Origin: Oscillospiraceae bacterium
GTDB taxonomy: Bacteria > Bacillota > Clostridia > Oscillospirales > QAMX01
Direction of reading: 5' to 3'
DNA length: 64,000 nucleotides
Assembly: GCA_015067675.1 (NCBI GenBank)
Contig: SVMB01000005.1
Coordinates: 1-64,000 of the forward strand
In this document: one piece after another, positions 8,596 through 17,527 of the stretch
Position numbering within the stretch: the first letter of the stretch is position 1
Layout of the letters: the number at the start of each line of letters is the position of its first letter
The notes under the pieces: generated by a model
The model's database searches: none
The model's input: only the letters and a program-made list of their open reading frames with translations
Told to the model about the DNA's origin: nothing
Translations under genes and position numbers: made by a program

Positions 8596-11500
8596 ATGAA
8601 AAAACGCTTTATTCTGACTACCCTGCTGCTTGCGGCGCTCTTTGCGCTGTGCATGTCGGCATATGCGACGGATGATGACCTCTGGGTCGGCGGCGTCGGC
8701 ATGGCGGACGGCGATTATCTCGCAAACGGCGCGACGACGACAAGCACGACGCAGCCTTCCGGCGGCTATGCGTATTATAAGAATGGCACGCTGACGCTCA
8801 ACGGCTACGATAACGGCGGCGAGGCGTATAAGTATACCAACTACTACGGCAACAGCTACACCGCGATCTATTCGAAGCTTGCTTCCCTCAAAATCGTCCT
8901 TGTGGGCAATAACAGCCTGAAGTGTACCGTTAACACCACCGCCTACACCAACGCCAACGGCATCTGCACCGACGGTGACGTGAGCATCAGCGGATCCGGC
9001 ACGGTGAACATCACCGTCACCGCCACATCCACCGACGCCACCGCCGACACCATTGCCCGCGGAATCCGCGCCACCGGCATCATATCCATCAGCGGCGGCA
9101 GGGTGGACATCACCGCCACCGCCAGCGCCAGCGGCTCCAATGTTGTCGGCGCCGTTGGTGCCTACGGGATCGATGGCGACGTGAACATCACCGGCGGCAT
9201 GGTGAACATCACCGCCAGCGCCAGCGGCTCCAATGTTGTCGGCGCCAGCGGCATCTATACCAACGACGCGAGTATCAGCGGCGGCACGGTTGATATCACC
9301 GCCACTTCCAACAATGGCATTGCCTACGGCATCAACGCCTCCCCCGCCCCCTTCGCGAACACCTATGGCACAATCTCCATCAGCGGCGGCAGGGTGGACA
9401 TCACCGCTACCGCCACCGCCAGCGGCTCCAACACTCCCTACGCCTACGGCCTCAGCGCCAACAATGTGAGCATCTCCGGCGGCACGGTGGACATCACCGC
9501 CAGCGCCAGCGGCTCCAACAATAGCAGCGCCTACGGCATCTTCGCCAACGACTACTCCAACGCCAGCGGCACCATCTCCGTCAGCGGCGGCACGGTGGAC
9601 ATCACCGCCACCGCCAGCGCCAGCGGCTCCAACAATAGCAAAGCCTACGGCATCTTCGCCAACGACTACGCCACCGCCAGCGGCACCATCTCCATCACCG
9701 GCGGCGTGACCACGATCGACGCGGGTACGCAGGCGTTCAACAAGGCGCCCACGCTCACAAATACTATGGACTACCTGATGGGCAATGGTTTTACAGATCA
9801 GTTCGTCGTCATCGGCGCGAAGTCTCTGCAGCATAAGCACAGCTTCTCCGACGACTACGCCTTTGACGCCACCCACCACTGGCATCCCTGCACCGTGGAC
9901 GGCTGCTGGCTGCCCAACGAGGGCGCGTACTACGCCGCGCTGGATGACCCCAATGCCGATTACGGCGCGCACAATCCGTCTGATGACTGCGCTACCTGCG
10001 GCTATACCACCACCGCCGACGTCTGGGTGGGCGGTATGCCCCTGCAGGATGGGCAGTACGTGAGCAATGACGGCATTGTGACGCCGGTGAAGCCTACCGG
10101 CGGCTATGCGTATCTGTCGGAGGACGGCAAGACACTCACGCTCAACGGCTACGACAACGACGGTGCGGTGCGTGACTGGTACGACGACGACGCCGCGATT
10201 TATTCGAACGTCGAGCTTACGATCGAGCTTGTGGGCAAAAACAAGCTGAGCTCTTCGAAGCACGGCATTTTCGCCGACGACAACTTAGCGATCACCGGCG
10301 ACGGATCGCTTGAGAGCGACGCAAATAACCTTGGCATCCGCGCCGTCACATTAACGATCCGCGACGGCAAGATTGACATCAATTCCGGAAATTGGGGTAT
10401 CGTCAGCGAAGATTACGGCGTAACAATCGAGGACAGCGATGTGACGATCAATTCCGACAGCTACGGCATCTACGCCGAATCCGGCGAAGGCGACGTGACA
10501 ATTTCCGGCGGCACGGTGAAGATTAACACCGAGAGCGGTGAGGGTATCCGCAACGATGACCGCGACGTAATAATCTCCGGCGCAACGGTGGCCATCACCA
10601 CCGGCGGCAGCATCGGTATCAGTGCCGGTGCCGGTGTAACGATTTCCGATAGTACAGTGAATATCACCGCCGACGGCAACGGCATCAAAGCGGACGGTGC
10701 GGTAACAATCTCCGGCGGCTACGGCACCATCGTGGGCGAGATACAGGCGCTGAAGATCGGTGTCATCGACGACGGTGTGCTCACCATCGGCGACCGCATG
10801 GAGGTTCTGGGCAGCACCGATGAAAACGGCTCCGGCGCGAAGCCTTACGTCGAGAGCAAGCGCCGGGACTACCAGTACATCTGGTTCGCCCCCGCCACCT
10901 CTTCTCCCGCTGATCCCGATGATCCTACCACCCCCGCTGATCCCACCGTACCCACCATCACCAATCCCATCCCCGAGAATGCCACCGTCTCTGAGGACGG
11001 CACCGTGACCGTGCCCGCCGAGGGCGGCAGCGTGAGCTATCCCGCCACGTTCGGCGCGGGTGAGACGGTGACTGTGACCGTGACCCCCGACGAGCATGAA
11101 AAGATCGCAAGTGTGGTCATCAACGGCGTGGAAATGGGTACTTCCGGCGTGTATGTGATCGAGAACGTCACCGAAGCGCTGGATATCGAGGTCATTTTCG
11201 TCAAGGCGCAGTCCTTCATCGATGCGGCGCAGGGTCAGGAGCCCTCCGAGCCCGCGGTTCCCGCCTACGCAGGCTCCGCGCTGCGGTTTTACGACGTGAT
11301 GCCCTACAACTCCGCATACGACGCCATCAACTTCGTTGCCGACCGCGGTATCATGAACGGCACCGGCGTGGGTGAGTTCAGCCCCGAGGCAGCGCTGACC
11401 CGTTCTATGATGGCGACGATCCTCTGGCGCATGGAGGGTGAGCCGACGGTCTGGTACGGCGGCCAGTTCTCCGACGTCAAGGGTGGTCAGTGGTACTCCA

Positions 11501-11766
11501 CGCCCATCGCCTGGGCCAATGCCGCCGGTATCGTGGAAGGCTACGGCAACGGCGTGTTTGGTCTGAATGATTCTCTCACCCATGGTCAGCTCTGCGCCAT
11601 GCTCTATCGCTGGAACACCCGGTCCTATGGTGACATTGCCACCGCCTGGGCCTGGGCGCAGGCGAACGGTCTCTATGACGACCTCGCAGGCGTCAGCGCC
11701 GACGAGGCTGCCACCCGCGCCGGGATTGCGCAGGTGCTCATGGCCTTCGTCACCCGTGTGTGGTAA
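8596..11766 (+). CDS. SLH-domain cell-surface protein with beta-helix repeats
   Basis: 1056 residues from ATG 8596, chosen because AGGAGG (8583-8588) precedes it and a signal peptide starts there (MKKRF, hydrophobic core, cleavage near AYA-TD). Residues 27-400 hold stacked SISGG/VDITATASASGSN repeats typical of a parallel beta-helix. Residues ~414-472 carry a small His/Cys region (HHWHPC, CATCGY). The N-terminal block (WVGG...GGYAYY...LTLNGYDN) recurs from residue ~474, so the protein is internally duplicated. An Ig-like domain spans ~790-872. From ~894 to the end come SLH repeats, which anchor proteins to cell-wall polymers. Two similar genes nearby share leader and anchor. The ligand of the beta-helix part is unknown. 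Confidence 0.85.
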   Translation: MKKRFILTTLLLAALFALCMSAYATDDDLWVGGVGMADGDYLANGATTTSTTQPSGGYAYYKNGTLTLNGYDNGGEAYKYTNYYGNSYTAIYSKLASLKIVLVGNNSLKCTVNTTAYTNANGICTDGDVSISGSGTVNITVTATSTDATADTIARGIRATGIISISGGRVDITATASASGSNVVGAVGAYGIDGDVNITGGMVNITASASGSNVVGASGIYTNDASISGGTVDITATSNNGIAYGINASPAPFANTYGTISISGGRVDITATATASGSNTPYAYGLSANNVSISGGTVDITASASGSNNSSAYGIFANDYSNASGTISVSGGTVDITATASASGSNNSKAYGIFANDYATASGTISITGGVTTIDAGTQAFNKAPTLTNTMDYLMGNGFTDQFVVIGAKSLQHKHSFSDDYAFDATHHWHPCTVDGCWLPNEGAYYAALDDPNADYGAHNPSDDCATCGYTTTADVWVGGMPLQDGQYVSNDGIVTPVKPTGGYAYLSEDGKTLTLNGYDNDGAVRDWYDDDAAIYSNVELTIELVGKNKLSSSKHGIFADDNLAITGDGSLESDANNLGIRAVTLTIRDGKIDINSGNWGIVSEDYGVTIEDSDVTINSDSYGIYAESGEGDVTISGGTVKINTESGEGIRNDDRDVIISGATVAITTGGSIGISAGAGVTISDSTVNITADGNGIKADGAVTISGGYGTIVGEIQALKIGVIDDGVLTIGDRMEVLGSTDENGSGAKPYVESKRRDYQYIWFAPATSSPADPDDPTTPADPTVPTITNPIPENATVSEDGTVTVPAEGGSVSYPATFGAGETVTVTVTPDEHEKIASVVINGVEMGTSGVYVIENVTEALDIEVIFVKAQSFIDAAQGQEPSEPAVPAYAGSALRFYDVMPYNSAYDAINFVADRGIMNGTGVGEFSPEAALTRSMMATILWRMEGEPTVWYGGQFSDVKGGQWYSTPIAWANAAGIVEGYGNGVFGLNDSLTHGQLCAMLYRWNTRSYGDIATAWAWAQANGLYDDLAGVSADEAATRAGIAQVLMAFVTRVW
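8984..9711 (+). repeat. In-frame tandem repeats in SLH gene 1
   Basis: Degenerate coding repeats built on GGCACGGTGGACATCACCGC and CCAGCGCCAGCGGCTCCAA, with units of about 36-120 bases encoding GGTVDITA and SASGSNN-AYGIFAND blocks. The last two long units (9484-9711) are almost identical, suggesting recent unit duplication. Confidence 0.8.
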
Positions 11767-11779
11767 GTGAAATAACGAA

Positions 11780-11816
11780 GCCCCCGGAAGCAAACGCTTC
11801 CGGGGGCGGTTTTTTC
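11780..11816 (+). terminator. Terminator of SLH gene 1
   Basis: Perfect 12-bp stem 11780-11791 with 11796-11807, loop AAAC, then GGTTTTTT. Confidence 0.92.
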
Positions 11817-11854
11817 CTCACAGCGCCCAACGGGGAGCCGTGAGGGCGGGGGCG

Positions 11855-11883
11855 TTGACAGCCATCAGGCCGCGTGTTATACT
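11855..11883 (+). promoter_or_regulatory. Promoter of the beta-galactosidase-like gene
   Basis: Consensus TTGACA (11855-11860), 17-base spacer, TATACT (11878-11883). Confidence 0.88.
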
Positions 11884-11914
11884 GGAATCACAACAAACGA
11901 TGGGGGATTTTTAC

Positions 11915-13867
11915 ATGGTTACGAGCAAAATCAGCCGTGTGGGCGATCTGCTGGCCTTTGAGGTGAACGGAAAGCCTGCGATTCCTTACGGATATATGAG
12001 TTATCAGCCGACCTGTGCCGATTATGCGGGATTTCGCAAGGCGGGTGTGCGGCTTTATTTCACCGGCGTGTATGCGGGTGATCGCGGTATCAACACCTAC
12101 AGCGGTCTGCGGCCCTTCCGGCCCGGGTTCTGGAAAGCGCGGGATGTATTTGACTTCTCCGCCGCCGATGAGGATTTCCGTCTGATCGCGGGAGGCTCTC
12201 CCAGGGAGGGAACTGTCCCGGAGGGGCTCTTCATCATCCCACGGCTGATGCTGGAGCCGCCGTCCTGGTGGGAGGATGAGAATCCCGATGCGTTGGCGCG
12301 GGATTTTGAGGGCAAGAGCATGCACCAGAGCTATTCCTCCGAAAAGTGGTTTGCCGACACCATTGGTGCGATGGAAGCCTTTCAGGCGTGGCTTGTCGAG
12401 TCCGGCTGGGATGCGCACGTTGCGGGCTGGCATCTGGCCTGCGGCGCGACGGAGGAGTTCATGCGTCCGACGATTCATCCGCTGCAGTACACTGACTACT
12501 CCGGGGCATCAAAGCTTGCGTGGCGGGAGTATGTGCGGGAGCTTTTCGGCGGCGTGGCTGCGATGAATGCCGCGTGGGGCACGGACTACGCCTCCTTTGA
12601 CGAGATGGAGCCTGCGACGCCTGCGCAGCGGATGTATGCCGCGGATACGAATGGCGAGCGCAGCCCGATGGCGGCGGAGTACTGGCACTTCCACAGTGTG
12701 GAGAATGCCCGGGCGGTCTGCCGTCTTGCCCATGAGGCCAAGCGCATCACCGGCGGTGAGCGGGTGGTCGGCGCGTTCTTTGGTTACTGCGGGCTGCTGC
12801 GCGGTCACACGGCCACCGACATGGTGCTGCGGTGCCCGGATGTGGATTTCCTCGCCAGTCCCTTCTCCTACGGGCATGCCCGGGCGGCCGGTATCGACTG
12901 GCTTGTGGGCGGCCCTACCGGTTCCTGCCAGTTCCACGGCAAGGCGTGGTTTATGGAGGCCGACGTGCGTACGCATCTCTCGCGCTCCATCCGGGACTGC
13001 ATGTCCTTTGCCTATCCCGCCAATCACCACTACGACCTGCCTGTCTGGTACGGTCCCGACACGGAAGAATTATCGCTGCACCAGATGAAGAAGGCCTGGG
13101 CCAGATCCCTCTGCACGGGCTGCGCGATCTGGTGGTTTGACATGTGGGGCGGATGGTACCGCACGGATGCGATGATGGCGTTCCATGAAAAGGCGCGCGC
13201 CCTCTACGAGGAGGCGACGCTGGGCGGCGGGTACGTGTCGCGCTCGCAGGTGGCGGTTTTCCGCGACGAGCGGGAAGGTGAATGGAAGCTGGATGCTCGC
13301 AGCGGCGAGGTGATGGAGGCGCTTTCACGCACCGGTGCGGTCTACACGCAGTATTTATTATCCGATTTACCGGAGGTTTCTCCTGAACGGTACCGTGCGG
13401 TGATCATTGCCGGGGCGAAGGTCTGGACGCGTGCGCACGCTGAGGCGTTGAAAGCGTGGATGGCGGGCGGCCGCAGCGTGATCCTGATCGACTCGCCGGA
13501 GGCGGAGGCGGCGTTCTTCGACGAGGCCTGTGCCGTGCCTACCGGGGCGGACGAATCCGCCCGGGTGATGGTAAAGGCGGGGTATCAGCTCTACCGGGTG
13601 GAGTCTGGTGTCACGGCGGCGCAGCTCAGGGAGGCTTTCCTACTGGCCGGTGCGCATATATACAATTTCACCGAGGACATCATCTACGCTGCGGGCGACA
13701 TCGTGGCGATTCACGCGGCGTCCGATGGCATCAAGCGCATCACGTTACCGGTCAAGGGCGAGCTCTGCGAGGTATTTACCGGCGAGCGGCCGCGGATGAC
13801 GGATTTCTATGCGGATATGACGATGGAAAAGGGCGAAACGCGGATTTTTCGGGTGACAGAGCGGTAA
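11915..13867 (+). CDS. Cytosolic beta-galactosidase-like glycoside hydrolase (GH42-type)
   Basis: 650 residues. ATG 11915 is preferred over upstream in-frame codons because GGGGGA lies 7-12 bases ahead and a strong promoter ends at 11883. No signal peptide. The order resembles GH42/GH-A proteins: an N-terminal TIM barrel (NGKPAIPYGYMSYQP, later AGWHLACGATEEFM, where the Glu would fit the acid/base position after strand 4, and AWFMEADVRTHL, where Glu fits the nucleophile), then a Rossmann-like trimerisation domain (VIIAGAKVWTRAHAEALKAW) and a C-terminal beta domain. It stands alone between two S-layer genes with its own promoter. Substrate not determinable. Confidence 0.7.
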   Translation: MVTSKISRVGDLLAFEVNGKPAIPYGYMSYQPTCADYAGFRKAGVRLYFTGVYAGDRGINTYSGLRPFRPGFWKARDVFDFSAADEDFRLIAGGSPREGTVPEGLFIIPRLMLEPPSWWEDENPDALARDFEGKSMHQSYSSEKWFADTIGAMEAFQAWLVESGWDAHVAGWHLACGATEEFMRPTIHPLQYTDYSGASKLAWREYVRELFGGVAAMNAAWGTDYASFDEMEPATPAQRMYAADTNGERSPMAAEYWHFHSVENARAVCRLAHEAKRITGGERVVGAFFGYCGLLRGHTATDMVLRCPDVDFLASPFSYGHARAAGIDWLVGGPTGSCQFHGKAWFMEADVRTHLSRSIRDCMSFAYPANHHYDLPVWYGPDTEELSLHQMKKAWARSLCTGCAIWWFDMWGGWYRTDAMMAFHEKARALYEEATLGGGYVSRSQVAVFRDEREGEWKLDARSGEVMEALSRTGAVYTQYLLSDLPEVSPERYRAVIIAGAKVWTRAHAEALKAWMAGGRSVILIDSPEAEAAFFDEACAVPTGADESARVMVKAGYQLYRVESGVTAAQLREAFLLAGAHIYNFTEDIIYAAGDIVAIHAASDGIKRITLPVKGELCEVFTGERPRMTDFYADMTMEKGETRIFRVTER

Positions 13868-13902
13868 AACGTAGAAAAACGGCGGAAATGTGCCGGGAAA
13901 AT

Positions 13903-13943
13903 CGGCTGTTGATGCATACAGGCATTGACAGCCGTTTTAATTT
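13903..13943 (+). terminator. Terminator after the GH42-like gene, overlapping the next promoter
   Basis: 13-bp stem 13903-13915 with 13922-13934 (two G-T pairs), loop ATACAG, tail TTTTAATTT. As at 8461, the descending arm carries the TTGACA of the following promoter. Confidence 0.8.
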
Positions 13944-13953
13944 GCAGTAAAAT
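13925..13953 (+). promoter_or_regulatory. Promoter of SLH gene 2 embedded in a terminator
   Basis: TTGACA (13925-13930), 17-base spacer, TAAAAT (13948-13953). A second possible -10 (TATAAT, 13966-13971) follows. Confidence 0.78.
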
Positions 13954-13975
13954 AAAATTATGGGATATAATGACA

Positions 13976-14012
13976 AGCGGGACGTCCCGCTGTTTGCAGT
14001 TTTACTGCAAAC
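13976..14012 (+). promoter_or_regulatory. Double-hairpin 5' leader of SLH gene 2
   Basis: 13976-13991 (AGCGGG, loop ACGT, CCCGCT) abutting 13992-14012 (GTTTGCAG, loop TTTTA, CTGCAAAC). Stems are identical to those at 8530-8566, loops differ, and the whole 16-base first unit is palindromic in both copies. Confidence 0.75.
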
Positions 14013-14087
14013 AATAAGGTGCTGAAAAAACAACACGCGGGAAACTGCGTTTGAGATAGATGATAATAATTTAGGAGGCACAGAAAG

Positions 14088-17000
14088 ATGAGAAAGTCTA
14101 TTCTGAGCATGATGCTGGCAATGGCTATGGTAATGAGCTTGCTGACCGGCGTTGCATTTGCGACTGGCGAAGTGGCGGAGGTCAATGGAACCAGATATCC
14201 AACCTTGGCCGCTGCCGCTGCTGCAGCAAGCAACGGCGATACCATCACTTTGTTGGATTCCGTGACAGAAAACGTTTCTTTACCTGCCGGAGTAACGATT
14301 AATGGTAATGGCAAGACAGTTACGGGAACCATCACTGCTGGCGGAGATTTGACGTTTTCTGGTTATACGAAGGTTACAGCATTAAATACAGGTTACTATA
14401 ACCGTGTATTTACCATTGTAGAAGGTGCAACGCTGGAAATTACCGGAGAAGGAAGAATGACCGTGGGCTATGGTAATACTTTCAATATTACCGGCAGCCT
14501 TACAAATGCCAAGACAGCCAATAAGGAAACCGTTACTCCCTCTTTGATCATTCCCGGAGGTATTTCCATTACCGGTGCCAATGATGCGGTTTTCAATGTG
14601 ACTAATGCCTATGTTAAGCTTGGTAACACTTCGAGTAAGAATAGTGTTGCTGACGGTGAGTTTGATATTAATTTTACTAACAGTATTGTTGAATTTACAC
14701 ATCAGTTTACCCTTTCCGCGCCCACCAATGGCAACACACCCGTGTTTAATGTTAATATTCAAGACAGCGTAGTAAGTGCGGTAGCAAAAATTTGCATTGC
14801 AGCCCCTGACGCCAATGTGGTAATTGACAATTCTGACGTTGAAACCCAAAATAACCTCCATAATAGCGGCGAGATTACCCTCAGGAATAGTGCGTCTCTT
14901 ACTGGTGGTATGATCCAATTTGGCGAGAACGGTGGTAATGCGGGTACGATTATCGTTGATAATTCCACACTGACCATCAGAAACAGCAACGCAGCTCATG
15001 CCATGGACGGTAACGGCACCGGTGTACTTAAGGTCGTTAACGGAGGTATGGCTGATATTGACCATATTACGCGAAGCGAGATCAGTGTTGATGGCACTGA
15101 TTCTAAGCTGACCGCGAAGGGAAGTATCACATCCAGTACGGTTGAACTGAAAAATGGTGCGACCGCAGAAGTGGATACTCTTGACAGCAACAGTCATGTG
15201 GGTGTGGATTCTTCCAGTACACTCAAAGGCACTGGAGATAATGATTCTCCAAGCGGTAGTCCGACGGTGACTGTTGATCCTGTAGCTAAGGTTGACGGTA
15301 ATTTTTTTGAGAATCTCACCGATGCATTAGAGAAGCTCACAAGCGACTCTAAACTTACCCTTTTAAAAAATGTGGCACTGACCAACACTCTGACCGTTCC
15401 TGCCGGAAAGACCCTGACGATTGACGGCAATGGTCACAAGATAACCCCCGCTTCGGGTTTCGTGGTAGATGGTCATAATGCAGCTCTTGTTCTGGAGCCT
15501 GATACTGGTGAGTACACCGTTAAGAATCTGACCTTTGAGGGTTTCAGTGGCCTGACCCGTGTGGTTCGCGCCAACTTTGGGAAGATTACGATCGAAAATT
15601 GTGTGTTCAACGATAACTCTGTCTCGGAAGGCGTTATCACTTCCACTTCCGCTGATCTTGACGTTATAAACTGCGAGTTTACCGGTAACACCATCTCCGG
15701 TTATGGAGTCATCGACATCGGTTCCGATGTCAGCAATGGTACAGATAAGGTTGCTAACATCACCGGCAGCAGATTTACCGGTAACAGTGCCGGTACTGCC
15801 GTGGTCTATCTGGGATCTTCTGCTAATGTAACCGACAACTATTTCAGCGGCAATAAGCATACCGGCAACAATGAAAACGGTGCAGCTATTCTGGCTGGTC
15901 CTTACACCGGAAACATGGACTACACCATCAACATCACCGAAAACGCTTTTGATAATGCTATGGGTGAAAAGCCCGCTGTCTTTGCGGAGGACTGGTCAAG
16001 CCTCGGCTCCACTACCGCGTTTGACCTCAGCTCCAACTACTGGGATGGTGTAAAGCCTGTTGAGGGCATGGCATACAAGACCAGCGGTGATAACCCGAAT
16101 GTGAAACTGGATGACTACTACGATACCTATACCTTTGATGCTGATGGCAATCTGGTGCTGAGCAATACACCTGTTCCCCCTTCCTCCACGTCCCCCTCCG
16201 AAACCATCGTCACCGTTCCCGTAATCGGCGACTCCAACACCGTCCATGTTGAGGCCGAGATCACTGAGGATACCGCTACTGTTCTGCCGGTGAATCCCGG
16301 CGAAATCGATGCCGCGCTCTCCGGCAACGATGCCACCGGCGTTGTGACCGTCGACCTGTCCGCTGTCAGCGAGACCGTCACCACCGTCAATCTGCCCATC
16401 ACCCTGATCGAGGACGTCGTTGCGGCGGCTGAGCACGCCCATAACGACACCGAGCATCTGGCCATCGCCCTGCCCGCCGGTACCGTCACCCTTGACGACG
16501 TTACCATGCGCACTATCATCGAGCAGGCCGAGGGCGAGGATGTCCAGCTTGTGCTTGAGACCAACGAGCCTGATCAGCTTAACGACGCCCAGGCCGGTGC
16601 TCTGGCCGGTGAGGACGTCCACGGCACCATCGAAGTCTACTTTGTCTGCAACGAGACCGGCCGCCGTATCTCCGACTTCAATGGCGGCGAGGCCGTGCTG
16701 AAAGTTCCCTTTGAGATTCCGGCGGGCAAGGTCGCCAAGGGCTTCTCTGTCTGGTATGTGGACGATTTCGGCCGCAAGACCAAGCATGAAACCTGGCACG
16801 AGAATGGTCACATCCATTGGAAGACCGGCCATTTCTCCGATTACGTCATCATCTACGACGCGGCTGACGCAAACGGCCCGAGCTTCATCGACGCCATTGA
16901 GACTCCCGTGGCTCCTGTGGAGCCCGAGGTTCCCGCCTACATCGGCAATACGCTCCGCTTCAACGACGTCATGCTCTATAACTCTGCCTACGACGCCATC

Positions 17001-17438
17001 AACTTCGTTGCCGACCGTGGTATCATGAACGGTACCGGAGCCGCTCAGTTCAGCCCCGACGCTGACCTCACCCGTGCGATGATGGCGACGATCCTGTGGC
17101 GTATGGAAGGTCAGCCCACGGCATGGTACAACGGTCAGTTCTCCGACGTCAAGGGCGGTCAGTGGTACTCCTCCGCCATTGCCTGGGCCAATGCCGCCGG
17201 TATCGTGGAAGGTTACGGCAACGGCGTGTTTGGTCTGAATGACAGCCTGACCCATGGTCAGCTCTGCGCTATGCTCTATCGCTGGAACACCAGATCCTAC
17301 GGTGACATCGACACCGCCTGGAACTGGGCGCAGGCCAACGGCCTGTATGCCGACCTCGCGGGCATCAATGCCGACGAGGCTGCCACCCGTGCCGAGATCG
17401 CCGAAGTCCTGATGGCCTTCGTCCTCCGCGTCTGGTAA
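14088..17438 (+). CDS. SLH-domain cell-surface protein, mosaic composition
   Basis: 1116 residues from ATG 14088 behind AGGAGG. Signal peptide (MRKS, hydrophobic core, cleavage near AFA-TG). Residues ~26-690 are beta-helix-like repeats rich in Asn, Gly, Thr and Val. A Pro/Ser/Thr linker (VPPSSTSPSE) and a globular beta domain follow, then SLH repeats from ~954 to the end that closely match those of the gene at 8596, down to the sequence GNGVFGLNDSLTHGQL. The first two thirds are AT-richer with mixed codons; from about 16190 the codons become the GC-rich type of the neighbours. That suggests an imported passenger domain joined to a resident anchor. Ligand unknown. Confidence 0.85.
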   Translation: MRKSILSMMLAMAMVMSLLTGVAFATGEVAEVNGTRYPTLAAAAAAASNGDTITLLDSVTENVSLPAGVTINGNGKTVTGTITAGGDLTFSGYTKVTALNTGYYNRVFTIVEGATLEITGEGRMTVGYGNTFNITGSLTNAKTANKETVTPSLIIPGGISITGANDAVFNVTNAYVKLGNTSSKNSVADGEFDINFTNSIVEFTHQFTLSAPTNGNTPVFNVNIQDSVVSAVAKICIAAPDANVVIDNSDVETQNNLHNSGEITLRNSASLTGGMIQFGENGGNAGTIIVDNSTLTIRNSNAAHAMDGNGTGVLKVVNGGMADIDHITRSEISVDGTDSKLTAKGSITSSTVELKNGATAEVDTLDSNSHVGVDSSSTLKGTGDNDSPSGSPTVTVDPVAKVDGNFFENLTDALEKLTSDSKLTLLKNVALTNTLTVPAGKTLTIDGNGHKITPASGFVVDGHNAALVLEPDTGEYTVKNLTFEGFSGLTRVVRANFGKITIENCVFNDNSVSEGVITSTSADLDVINCEFTGNTISGYGVIDIGSDVSNGTDKVANITGSRFTGNSAGTAVVYLGSSANVTDNYFSGNKHTGNNENGAAILAGPYTGNMDYTINITENAFDNAMGEKPAVFAEDWSSLGSTTAFDLSSNYWDGVKPVEGMAYKTSGDNPNVKLDDYYDTYTFDADGNLVLSNTPVPPSSTSPSETIVTVPVIGDSNTVHVEAEITEDTATVLPVNPGEIDAALSGNDATGVVTVDLSAVSETVTTVNLPITLIEDVVAAAEHAHNDTEHLAIALPAGTVTLDDVTMRTIIEQAEGEDVQLVLETNEPDQLNDAQAGALAGEDVHGTIEVYFVCNETGRRISDFNGGEAVLKVPFEIPAGKVAKGFSVWYVDDFGRKTKHETWHENGHIHWKTGHFSDYVIIYDAADANGPSFIDAIETPVAPVEPEVPAYIGNTLRFNDVMLYNSAYDAINFVADRGIMNGTGAAQFSPDADLTRAMMATILWRMEGQPTAWYNGQFSDVKGGQWYSSAIAWANAAGIVEGYGNGVFGLNDSLTHGQLCAMLYRWNTRSYGDIDTAWNWAQANGLYADLAGINADEAATRAEIAEVLMAFVLRVW

Positions 17439-17464
17439 GCAACTGAAAACAGAATTACAGACTG

Positions 17465-17505
17465 AAAAGCCCGTCCGGGATGCATCCCGGACGGGCTTTC
17501 CTCGT
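17465..17505. terminator. Bidirectional terminator between convergent genes
   Basis: Long perfect stem (AAAGCCCGTCCGGG, centre TGCA, mirror) with an A-run on the left and TTTCCTC on the right, so it works for SLH gene 2 and for the minus-strand glycyl radical operon. Confidence 0.88.
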
Positions 17506-17527
17506 ATATCACGTTTTTACGCGGCGT

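Noticed and set aside
8590-8640. Alternative upstream start of SLH gene 1 within the leader at 8548
   Set aside because: It would begin inside the second hairpin, has no ribosome binding site and would put about 16 residues before an otherwise standard signal peptide.
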